Shown here in pieces: positions 8,801 to 15,976 of a stretch of DNA of 64,000 bases (positions are counted from its first letter, which is position 1; each line of letters starts with the position of its first letter). Source of the stretch: Sphingomonas alpina (GTDB lineage Bacteria; Pseudomonadota; Alphaproteobacteria; Sphingomonadales; Sphingomonadaceae); assembly GCF_014490665.1 (NCBI RefSeq), contig NZ_CP061038.1, positions 4,858,501 through 4,922,500 on the forward strand, written 5' to 3'. Position numbers and translations under genes: made by a program. The notes below the pieces were generated by a model that was given only the letters and a program-made list of their open reading frames with translations, had not been told where the DNA came from and did no database searches.

Positions 8801-10048
8801 TCAGATGAAAAGCTCCATTTGTTTCGGCTTGGGCGTAAGAATGGTCTTCAGCCCCGCCAGGTCGGTCAATGCGCCGGGCCGCCAGCCCTCCGCGATCAGA
8901 AAGGGCCGCACCTTCACCACCGATACGGTCAGCCGGGCGACATCCTCAAGCCGCAACCGCCGCCAGCGCCGCGCGGCAAGGATCGCATCGACTGCCTTGG
9001 TCCCGAGCCCGGGAACGCGCAGCAGCATTTCGCGCGGCCCCTTGTTCACATCGACCGGAAAGGCGCCGCGGAACTTCAGCGCCCAGGCAAGCTTTGGATC
9101 GATGTCGAGCGGCAGCATGCCGGTTTCGGCATCGGCCGCCGCGACGACTTCATTCGCGCCATAGCCATAGAAACGCATCAGCCAGTCCGACTGATAGAGC
9201 CGGTGTTCGCGCATCAGCGGCGGGCGCTGCAGCGGCAGGATCGCGCTGGCATCGGGGATCGGCGAGAAGGCGGAATAATAGACCCGCCTGAGTCCGAAGC
9301 GATCGTAGAGAGTCGACGCCTTGCGCACGATATCGCCGTCGGTCGCGGCGTCCGCGCCGACGATCATCTGGGTCGATTGCCCGGCCGGTGCGAATGTCGG
9401 CGCGGAGCGGTATTTTCGGGTCGCGTCAGCGGTATCGATGATCGCCGACTTCATCTCGGTCATCGCGCCTTCGATCCGGCTCTCGGATTTCTCCGGCGCA
9501 AGCCGTCTGAGCCCGCTCGCGGTCGGCAGCTCGACATTGATCGACACGCGGTCGGCATGGAGTCCCGCCTGATGCACCAGCTCGGGATCGGCGTCGGGGA
9601 TGGTCTTCAAATGGATATAGCCACGGAAATGATGGTCTTCGCGCAAGCTCCGCGCGACCTCGACGATCTGCTCCATGGTATAGTTGGAGGAGCGGATGAT
9701 GCCCGAGGAAAGGAACAGCCCTTCGATATAATTGCGCCGGTAGAAAGCGAGGGTGAGCTGCACCACTTCGTCGGCGGTGAAGCGTGCGCGGCGCACATTG
9801 CTGCTCTTGCGATTGATGCAATAATGGCAGTCGAAGATACAGCTGTTGGTCAGCAGGATCTTGAGCAGGCTGATGCAGCGTCCGTCGGGAGCATAGGCAT
9901 GGCAGATGCCCATTCCGCCATCGGTCGACCCCAACCCCTTGCCGTCGCGCGAACTGCGCTTGACCGTACCCGACGAAGCGCAGGACGCATCATATTTGGC
10001 CGCATCGGCGAGGATTTCGAGCTTTTGCTGAATATCGAGCTGGGCCAT
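8801..10048 (-). CDS. Putative DNA modification/repair radical SAM protein (UDG-linked)
   Basis: 415 aa. A radical-SAM 4Fe-4S site CX3CX2C is at residues 70-77 (CIFDCHYC), preceded by a Cys-containing region (GICHAYAPDGRC). The radical-SAM barrel follows, and the C-terminal part has a helix-hairpin-helix motif (LRVPGLGTKAVDAIL) suited to DNA binding. This is the family regularly linked to DUF4130/UdgX genes, one of which lies at 4396-5790. The ATG at 10048 gives the usual N-terminus MAQLDIQQKLEIL; a longer frame to 10126 is possible but lacks a good ribosome site. The substrate is unknown, but processing of a modified or damaged DNA base is the family expectation. Confidence 0.9.
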   Translation of the reverse strand: MAQLDIQQKLEILADAAKYDASCASSGTVKRSSRDGKGLGSTDGGMGICHAYAPDGRCISLLKILLTNSCIFDCHYCINRKSSNVRRARFTADEVVQLTLAFYRRNYIEGLFLSSGIIRSSNYTMEQIVEVARSLREDHHFRGYIHLKTIPDADPELVHQAGLHADRVSINVELPTASGLRRLAPEKSESRIEGAMTEMKSAIIDTADATRKYRSAPTFAPAGQSTQMIVGADAATDGDIVRKASTLYDRFGLRRVYYSAFSPIPDASAILPLQRPPLMREHRLYQSDWLMRFYGYGANEVVAAADAETGMLPLDIDPKLAWALKFRGAFPVDVNKGPREMLLRVPGLGTKAVDAILAARRWRRLRLEDVARLTVSVVKVRPFLIAEGWRPGALTDLAGLKTILTPKPKQMELFI

Positions 10049-10082
10049 ATGTTCTTTATATGTTCCGATCGACGCGTCGTAA

Positions 10083-10310
10083 AGGGCTGAAAGTTCTAGA
10101 ATTTTCTGGTCGCATGTTTGGAGCAAAGCTCGCGACTTCAGTCGGGCAAGGCTTCAGCCGATTCTGCGCGCAACCACCGATCGCGAGCTGGCCGCAGCGT
10201 TTGGCGTCTCACGCACCACCATCTTTCGCTGGCGCGCCGCTTACCCGGAGTTCGCCGGGGCGAACGGCTGGCCGCGCACGCCGCACCCCGCTTGGAGGGT
10301 TTTGAATTGA
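10083..10310 (+). pseudogene. Helix-turn-helix coding remnant without a start codon
   Basis: In the gap between two minus-strand genes, the plus strand has an open frame ending at TGA 10308-10310. It encodes a good helix-turn-helix: TDRELAAAFGVSRTTIFRWR followed by AAYPEFAGANG. The layout resembles HTH segments of phage terminase small subunits or transposase-like proteins. There is no ATG, GTG or TTG at a sensible position in this frame (it opens after a TAA at 10080), so it is probably a remnant, or it uses a non-standard start such as CTG. A short GAGTTGAGTTGATCCA word follows at 10316-10331. Confidence 0.35.
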
Positions 10311-10370
10311 GCTGAGTTGAGTTGATCCAACCTTATCCGTGCGAAGATCCGACCCGAGCCGATGTCGCTT

Positions 10371-11759
10371 TTAGTTGATCCGCTCGAACGAAAGCGTGCG
10401 CTGTTCCCGGTCGGCCGCCGTCAGCCGGACGCGCAGCGCGTCGCCCGGTGTCACATTATGCGCGCTGACATTGGCGACCACGGGCAGGTCGCGCAGCTGC
10501 ATGCGCGCGCCGTGATCGGTCACGTCGGTGACCACCGCCGGGAAGACCTGCCCTTCCTGGCCGTGCAGCATGACGGCCTCGGCCAGGTCGATCACGGCAC
10601 GGTCGATCCGCCCGCTCAACGCATCGGCGCGGGCCATCACCTGGGGCAGGCGCGTGAATGCCTCGGTCACGACATCCGGCACCGTCTGGCCATTCGCGAT
10701 CGCCAGCGTGGCGCGCACCACATAGCGGTCGGCAAGCCGGCGCAGCGGGGCTGTGGCATGGGCATAGGTCGCAGCCATCGCCGCATGCCAGGGCACCACG
10801 CCGTCGCGGTACGGGACATAGGACGCCCCCATGCCGGCGCGGCGAATCGCCAGCATGAAGGCCGCCTGGCGCGGATCGATCGCATCGAGCGTGCGCTCAT
10901 ACTCGGTGAGCGGCATGGCGTCGGGCCAGGTCAGGCCGAACGCACTGGCGGTATGGCGCAGCCGCTTGACTGCGCGCGCATCGGGTTCGGCCATGACCCG
11001 GAACAGCCCGGTATGATGCGCCTGCAGCGCGTCGGCGATCGCCATGTTGGTCGCCAGCGACATGGCGGCGTTGCGATTCTCCGATTCGAGCAGCGGGCGA
11101 AAGGCGAGTTGATAGGTGCCGTCGCCGAGCGCGGCGACTTCCTGTTCGGGTGGGTCGACCCGCGCTGCGCCGCGCCGGTCCTCGGCCGCCTGGATACGCC
11201 CCGCCAGCTCGGCAAAGCCGGCCGGCAGGTCGCTGTCGCGCACGCTGTCATAGGCGAGCTTGGCCGCACTGCGGATGATTGCGCGCTCGGCGCCGTCGAG
11301 GCGGACGCCGCCGTCGGGGGCGACGCGCACGGTGAAGATCACCGCCGGGCGCGGGCCGGTGGGGAGCAGGCTGGCGGCGCCTTCCGCGAGTATCGGTGGA
11401 TAAAGTCCGGCCTTGCCGTCGGGCAGATAACGCGTCGTACCGCGCTGCCACGCCTCGGTGTCGAGCGCGTCGCCGTCGTCGACGAACCAGGCGACATCGG
11501 CGATCGCGTAGTGGAGCAGCAGGTCGGCGCCACTCGGCTCGATTGCAAAGGCCTGGTCGAGATCGGTCGAGGCGGCAGGGTCGAGCGTGACGAAGCGCCG
11601 GTCGGTGCGATCGACATGCTGGGCAGGCGCGCGGGCCGCGGCGATTTCAGCGGCGGCCAGGACAGGAGCGGGGAAGGCGTCCGGCACCTGAAACTGGTCG
11701 CGGATCGTCGCCAGGCCATGGGCGAGAGCATTGTCGGGATCGGCGAGCGCCTTCATCAT
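10371..11759 (-). CDS. RNB domain-containing ribonuclease (RNase II/R family, short form)
   Basis: About 462 aa, without the N-terminal cold-shock domains of RNase R. The catalytic motif is LDPAASTDLDQAF: aspartates at ~60, 66 and 68 are kept, while the fourth acidic position is Gln. Gln there is also seen in other short RNB proteins, so activity may be retained. Later RNB marks include VPYRDGVVPWHAA and YAHATAPLRRLADRYV, and the C-terminus resembles a small S1-like barrel. It would degrade RNA 3' to 5'. The start at 11759 (MMKAL) is preferred; an extension to 11828 would overlap a good sigma-ECF41-type promoter on the other strand, but it cannot be excluded. Confidence 0.85.
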   Translation of the reverse strand: MMKALADPDNALAHGLATIRDQFQVPDAFPAPVLAAAEIAAARAPAQHVDRTDRRFVTLDPAASTDLDQAFAIEPSGADLLLHYAIADVAWFVDDGDALDTEAWQRGTTRYLPDGKAGLYPPILAEGAASLLPTGPRPAVIFTVRVAPDGGVRLDGAERAIIRSAAKLAYDSVRDSDLPAGFAELAGRIQAAEDRRGAARVDPPEQEVAALGDGTYQLAFRPLLESENRNAAMSLATNMAIADALQAHHTGLFRVMAEPDARAVKRLRHTASAFGLTWPDAMPLTEYERTLDAIDPRQAAFMLAIRRAGMGASYVPYRDGVVPWHAAMAATYAHATAPLRRLADRYVVRATLAIANGQTVPDVVTEAFTRLPQVMARADALSGRIDRAVIDLAEAVMLHGQEGQVFPAVVTDVTDHGARMQLRDLPVVANVSAHNVTPGDALRVRLTAADREQRTLSFERIN

Positions 11760-11822
11760 TGACCGTGCTACACCGCCGATGGGCATGTTCCGAAGAAAAA
11801 AAGCCAAAAAATTTCGCGGCCA

Positions 11823-11850
11823 TGTCACACTCGACCCGCGCTAGCTCGTC
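11823..11850 (+). promoter_or_regulatory. ECF41-type promoter
   Basis: TGTCACA at 11823-11829 and CGTC at 11847-11850 are separated by 17 nt. They match the -35 (TGTCACA) and -10 (CGTC) elements described for ECF41 sigma factors. The site lies 40 nt before the ATG of the carboxymuconolactone-decarboxylase-like gene, and the ECF41 sigma gene is the next gene in the same operon. This implies autoregulation of the module. Confidence 0.75.
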
Positions 11851-11889
11851 TTGACGGGGAAGGTGCATAGGGCACCGAGGAGAAGGCAG

Positions 11890-12354
11890 ATGGCCCCGCG
11901 TATCAAGAACCCGTTCAAGTTCATTCCCGACGGCCTCAAGGCAATGATGGCGGTGGAAGCGAGCATCGCGGCCAGCGGGCTGGAGCACAGCTTGCTGGAA
12001 CTGGTGAAGATGCGCGCGTCGCAGATCAATGGCTGCGCCTATTGCATCCATATGCACGCGACCGATGCGCGGGCGCATGGCGAGACCGAGATGCGGCTCT
12101 ACATGCTCAACGCGTGGCGCGAATCGCCGCTCTACAATGATCGCGAACGCGCCGCGCTGGCCTGGACCGAGGCACTGACTCATGTCGCCGATACCGGCGC
12201 GCCGGATGCCGATTATGCGCTGGTCAGCGCGCAGTTCAGCGAGGAGGAGCAAGTCCAGCTCACCTTGCTGATCGGGTCGATCAACCTGTGGAACCGGCTG
12301 CAGATCGGCCTGCGCGCCGTTCATCCGGTGGATGCGGCGCGTGCTGCAGCCTGA
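11890..12354 (+). CDS. Carboxymuconolactone decarboxylase family (AhpD-like) protein
   Basis: 154 aa. The AhpD-core signature is present: ELVKMRASQINGCAYCIHMHATDAR, here quoted only for its CAYCIHMH active-site part with the CxxC pair and the following His. The family covers peroxidase/thiol-disulfide proteins as well as true decarboxylases; the redox CxxC favours a peroxidase-like role. GAGGAGAAGG lies just before the ATG at 11890. It is the first gene after the ECF41-type promoter and overlaps the sigma gene start by about 20 nt. CMD proteins are among the classic neighbours of ECF41 sigma factors. Confidence 0.88.
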   Translation: MAPRIKNPFKFIPDGLKAMMAVEASIAASGLEHSLLELVKMRASQINGCAYCIHMHATDARAHGETEMRLYMLNAWRESPLYNDRERAALAWTEALTHVADTGAPDADYALVSAQFSEEEQVQLTLLIGSINLWNRLQIGLRAVHPVDAARAAA

Positions 12355-13237
12355 GGAGTCGACCCGCATTTTCGAGGCGCAGCGGCCGCGGCTGCTGCGC
12401 CTCGCCTACCGCATGCTCGGCTCGTTCAGCGAAGCGGAGGATGTGGTGCAGGATGCGTGGCTGCGCTGGCAACGCGCCGATGTCGCGGTGGAAACGCCCG
12501 CTGCCTTCCTGTCGCGCATCGTCACGCGGCTGTGCCTCGACGTGATCAAATCGGCCCGCGTGCGGCGCGAAACCTATATCGGCGAATGGCTGCCCGAGCC
12601 ATTGCTCGATACCGCCGGGGAAGAGCCGGCCGATGACCTCACCATGACCTTGATGATGGCGCTCGAACGCCTGTCGCCGCTGGAGCGGGCGGCGTTCCTG
12701 CTCCACGATGTGTTCGGCGTGGCGCTGAACGAAGTCGCGGCGACGCTCGACCGCGATGCAGGCGCGGTGCGGCAGCTGGCGGTCCGGGCGCGCAAGCATG
12801 TCCATGACGCACGGCCGCGCTTTCCGGTCGAACAGGAAGAAGCGGACCGGATTGCCGAGGCCTTTTTCGCGGCGTCGCGCAGCGGCGATACCCAAATGCT
12901 GAAGACATTGCTGGCCGACAATGTCGTGCTGCAGGCCGATGGCGGCGGCCGAGTGTTGTCGTTCCGCAACCCGATCGTCGGGGTCGACCGCATGCTGCGG
13001 CTGTTCGCCGGCCTGCATCGCAAGTTCGGCGAGCATGGGATGGTGATGATCCGCCCGGTGTGGATCGACGGCTTGCCCGGCTATGTCAGTTCCGAACGCG
13101 GGGAAGTCCTGCAGACCACCGCGCTGGAGATCGAGGATGGGCGCATCACCGGCATCTATATCATGCGCAACCCCGACAAGCTGAAACATGTCGAACTGGC
13201 CCTGGCCGTCGAAGCACCGGCCGGACAGCCGCATTGA
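12332..13237 (+). CDS. ECF41-family RNA polymerase sigma factor with C-terminal SnoaL-like domain
   Basis: 301 aa. Sigma2 (residues ~12-75, with AYRMLGSFSEAEDVVQDAWL) and sigma4 (~105-160, LSPLERAAFLLHDVFG) are followed by a SnoaL-like domain. All three ECF41 hallmark motifs are present: WLPEP in the linker (86-90), DGGGR (203-207) and NPDKL near the C-terminus (280-284). In this group the fused C-terminal domain takes the place of an anti-sigma factor. The ATG at 12332 lies inside the end of the AhpD-like gene, which argues for coupling. Control is probably by the TGTCACA/CGTC promoter upstream of the pair. Confidence 0.93.
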   Translation: MRRVLQPEESTRIFEAQRPRLLRLAYRMLGSFSEAEDVVQDAWLRWQRADVAVETPAAFLSRIVTRLCLDVIKSARVRRETYIGEWLPEPLLDTAGEEPADDLTMTLMMALERLSPLERAAFLLHDVFGVALNEVAATLDRDAGAVRQLAVRARKHVHDARPRFPVEQEEADRIAEAFFAASRSGDTQMLKTLLADNVVLQADGGGRVLSFRNPIVGVDRMLRLFAGLHRKFGEHGMVMIRPVWIDGLPGYVSSERGEVLQTTALEIEDGRITGIYIMRNPDKLKHVELALAVEAPAGQPH

Positions 13238-13262
13238 TCGCGAGATCGCAAAGGAAAATGAC

Positions 13263-13676
13263 ATGACACGGACCTGCATCATCGTCGCGACGATCCTCGG
13301 CCTGGCCATGGCGGCCAATGGCATATTCATGCTGGCATCGCCGCTGGACTGGTATTTCGCGGTGCCCGGCGTGACCTCGACCGGCGCATTCAACCAGCAT
13401 TTCATTCGCGATATCGGCATGATCTTCGTCATGACCGGCGCGGCCTATGTGGTCGGCGCGGTGCGGGCGGAGCTGCGATTGCTGCTCTGGGCGGTGGCGA
13501 CGATCTGGTTCAGCGGCCATGCCCTGTTCCATCTGTGGGAAATTGCAGTGGGCATCTGCGCGCTGTCCGCTTTTCCGCGCGATTTCGCCGCCGTCACCTT
13601 GCCGGCGCTGATCGGGATCGGGCTGACCGCGTGGAGCTATGGCGACCGCCGGCGGCGGATGCTGGCCGGCGCATGA
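13263..13676 (+). CDS. Small membrane protein, third gene of the ECF41 module
   Basis: 137 aa with four predicted membrane segments (residues ~5-25, ~45-70, ~75-95 and ~105-125) and a short basic C-terminus. No named family is recognised, though the layout resembles DoxX/DUF4345-type small membrane proteins. The ATG at 13263 follows AAGGAAAA; an in-frame extension to 13188 would sit inside the sigma gene. Only 25 nt separate it from the sigma gene, so it is very likely a target or part of the ECF41 operon. Confidence 0.72.
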   Translation: MTRTCIIVATILGLAMAANGIFMLASPLDWYFAVPGVTSTGAFNQHFIRDIGMIFVMTGAAYVVGAVRAELRLLLWAVATIWFSGHALFHLWEIAVGICALSAFPRDFAAVTLPALIGIGLTAWSYGDRRRRMLAGA

Positions 13677-13756
13677 TTCAACGGCCATACCCGCTTTGTT
13701 AGACGGGGCCTCGCGACGGCGGTAAGGCTTGTCCGTCGTATCGAAGCGGGGAAGAT

Positions 13757-14653
13757 ATGAGAGTGGATGCCGGCCCGATCGCGATCCTGTTCGCGGTCCT
13801 TGTCCTGTTGGGGCCGCTGATACTCGGCCTGATGGGCTGGCTCCGACGCGGGAAGGTCCGCGGAAGCGGCTCGGCGGCGCGGTCATGGGACTGGCGGCTG
13901 ACGATCGGGTCGGCGTTGCTCTATGCGCTCGCCTTTGAAGTGCTGTTCCTGATCCAGGAACTGTTTCTCGTCATTCCCAAGGCGCTCACTCCCGGGCTCC
14001 ATCCGATCCTCTATCACAACAATCACGACTGGACTGGCGACAATCCGCTGGCGCGATTGTTTCAGGGCACCGGCGCACTGGCCATCCTGCTGGTCGGACT
14101 GGCGGCGCTGGCCGTGCTGCGCGCCGCGCATGTGCCGAAGGGCATGACCGCGCGCACAGCGCTGATCTGGGTCGCCTTTGCCGGCTTGTTCCAGTCGGTT
14201 CCGCAGGTCGTGGTCGGCGCGATCCTGCCGCAGAACGATGTCGGCATGGCGATGGATTATCTTGGCCTCGACGCGCCGCTGCGCTGGGCTGCGGCGCTGC
14301 TTGCGATGGCGGCGATCATCGCACTGGCGTTTGCGCTGACTCGCCCCTTGCTCAGCCTCGCACCCGATGCGTCACGCACCGGCACGATCTTCCGGGTGGG
14401 GACTGTGCCGGCGGTGCTGGGGACCCTGATCGTCATCCCGTTCCGCCTGCCGGGCTCAATCGACCAGGTGGCGCTGGTCCCGGTTGCGGTGGCGATCATC
14501 GGCATGGGATTCATCCAGGCCGGCGCCTGGCGCAGCGCGCCGCGGCCGCCGGAGGCGCCGACCGGCCAGCTCAGCCCATTGCTTCTATTGATCGCGGCGA
14601 TGGCAATGCTGGCATTTTTCCAGGTCGTGCTGCGACCCGGCATTGCCTTCTGA
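13757..14653 (+). CDS. Polytopic membrane protein of unknown function
   Basis: 298 aa with about seven hydrophobic segments: residues ~7-28, ~48-70, ~108-127, ~140-160, ~175-195, ~210-230 and ~275-295. A loop with LYHNNHDWTGDNP lies between segments 2 and 3. I recognise no family motif. It begins 80 nt after the ECF41-associated genes on the same strand and is followed by another membrane protein gene. Start ATG 13757, with GGGGAAG upstream. Function unknown. Confidence 0.68.
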   Translation: MRVDAGPIAILFAVLVLLGPLILGLMGWLRRGKVRGSGSAARSWDWRLTIGSALLYALAFEVLFLIQELFLVIPKALTPGLHPILYHNNHDWTGDNPLARLFQGTGALAILLVGLAALAVLRAAHVPKGMTARTALIWVAFAGLFQSVPQVVVGAILPQNDVGMAMDYLGLDAPLRWAAALLAMAAIIALAFALTRPLLSLAPDASRTGTIFRVGTVPAVLGTLIVIPFRLPGSIDQVALVPVAVAIIGMGFIQAGAWRSAPRPPEAPTGQLSPLLLLIAAMAMLAFFQVVLRPGIAF

Positions 14654-14725
14654 AGTGACGCCGGGGACTGGCTGTTCTTCGCCGGTGGGGGACGATACAC
14701 CCGCCCCAAAGCATCGGGAGCGAGC

Positions 14726-15976
14726 ATGAGCGGGACGGATCGAACGCGGTGGTGGCCCTATGTGCTGCTGGGCCTGACCTGCCTCGCCGGCTGGGCGTTC
14801 AAGGGGCATTGCGGGGCTTATTGGACCGATTCGATCCAGTACACCACTGGCTGCTACAGCGACGCGGTGCCGTTCTGGGGTCTGCGCGGCGTCGCGGCGG
14901 GGCAATTGCCCTATGTCGAGGCGCGGATGGAATATCCCGTGCTGACCGGCGGGCTGATCTGGATCGAAGGTCTGGTGACGCGGACGATCTTCGGCCCGGT
15001 GGCGACCGCGGCGCATTTCCTTGGTGTCGTGGCTGCGGTTAATGCGTTGCTCGCCTTTCTCGTGCTGGCAATGATGGAGCGGGCCGGGGTCGATCGCCAG
15101 CGGCTCTACTGGTGGGCGGCGGCGCCGCCGCTGATCCTCTATCTCGGGCATAACTGGGATATGCTGGCCGTCGCCTTCGCCGTCGCGGCGCTGCTTGCGG
15201 CGCGGCGCGGGGGCGGGGCCAATGCCACCGCGCTGGCCGCATTGGGCACCGCCGCCAAGCTGTTTCCGGTGTTGCTGTTGCCGCTGCTCGGCTTGGGCGC
15301 GCTGTTCCCCGCTGAGCGCCGCGGCGTGACCCGGCGTCTTGCCGCCGCGGCGCTGCTGGTGGGGATCGCCATCGCCTATTGGGGCGCGGTCAATCTGCCG
15401 CTGGCGCTCGGCGCGTATCAGAACTGGTCCGAATTCTACCGCTTCTCCGGCGACCGGTCGGGCACCGCCGCGTCGATCTGGGAATTGCTGGCGGTGTTCG
15501 GGGTCTGGATGTCCCCGATCGCACAGCGCAACCTGGTGTCGGGCGGCCTGTTCCTGATCGGCGCGACGGTGATCGTCGCGTTGGGCTGGCGACGGCACGG
15601 CCATCGGCCCTGGCTGTTGTTCACCCCGGTGCTTGCCTGGTTCCTGCTGACCAACAAGGTCTATTCGCCGCAATTCGACCTGTGGCTCTATCCGATGCTG
15701 ATCCTGACCAGCTACCGGCTCTGGCCGGTTGCCTGGTTCGCGTTCGGCGATGTGCTCGCCTATTTCGCCGAATTCTGGTTGTTCGCCGGAATGGAGGGGC
15801 ATCTGCCCGCCGCGACGCAGGGCCAGATTGCGCTGGCCGCGGCGATTCGCGGCGCGGCGATGCTGTGGATCATCGCCGCGAGCTTGCGCCAGCCCGCGCC
15901 GGATTGGGTCGAGCAGAGCCCTATGCCGCGAGCAGGCTCTCCGCCCCGCCCAGATCGACCGAGACCAGCCGGCTGA
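14726..15976 (+). CDS. GT87/DUF2029-like membrane glycosyltransferase
   Basis: 416 aa with about nine or ten hydrophobic segments. An early loop [15 protein letters not shown] and the segment [14 protein letters not shown] (a YPP/YP-type motif after the first helices) are in the style of GT87 polyprenyl-phosphate-dependent mannosyltransferases. Later [19 protein letters not shown] and [14 protein letters not shown] also match that family, where a K(x)(F/Y)P loop and an SPQ(F/Y) loop recur. The 3' end overlaps the convergent smc gene by about 56 nt (15921-15976). Start ATG 14726. Donor and acceptor are unknown. Confidence 0.75.
   Translation: MSGTDRTRWWPYVLLGLTCLAGWAFKGHCGAYWTDSIQYTTGCYSDAVPFWGLRGVAAGQLPYVEARMEYPVLTGGLIWIEGLVTRTIFGPVATAAHFLGVVAAVNALLAFLVLAMMERAGVDRQRLYWWAAAPPLILYLGHNWDMLAVAFAVAALLAARRGGGANATALAALGTAAKLFPVLLLPLLGLGALFPAERRGVTRRLAAAALLVGIAIAYWGAVNLPLALGAYQNWSEFYRFSGDRSGTAASIWELLAVFGVWMSPIAQRNLVSGGLFLIGATVIVALGWRRHGHRPWLLFTPVLAWFLLTNKVYSPQFDLWLYPMLILTSYRLWPVAWFAFGDVLAYFAEFWLFAGMEGHLPAATQGQIALAAAIRGAAMLWIIAASLRQPAPDWVEQSPMPRAGSPPRPDRPRPAG

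Noticed and set aside
11760-11828. Longer start for the RNB ribonuclease (to 11828)
   Set aside because: It would overlap the ECF41-type promoter of the divergent gene and adds residues without conservation signs; kept only as an alternative.
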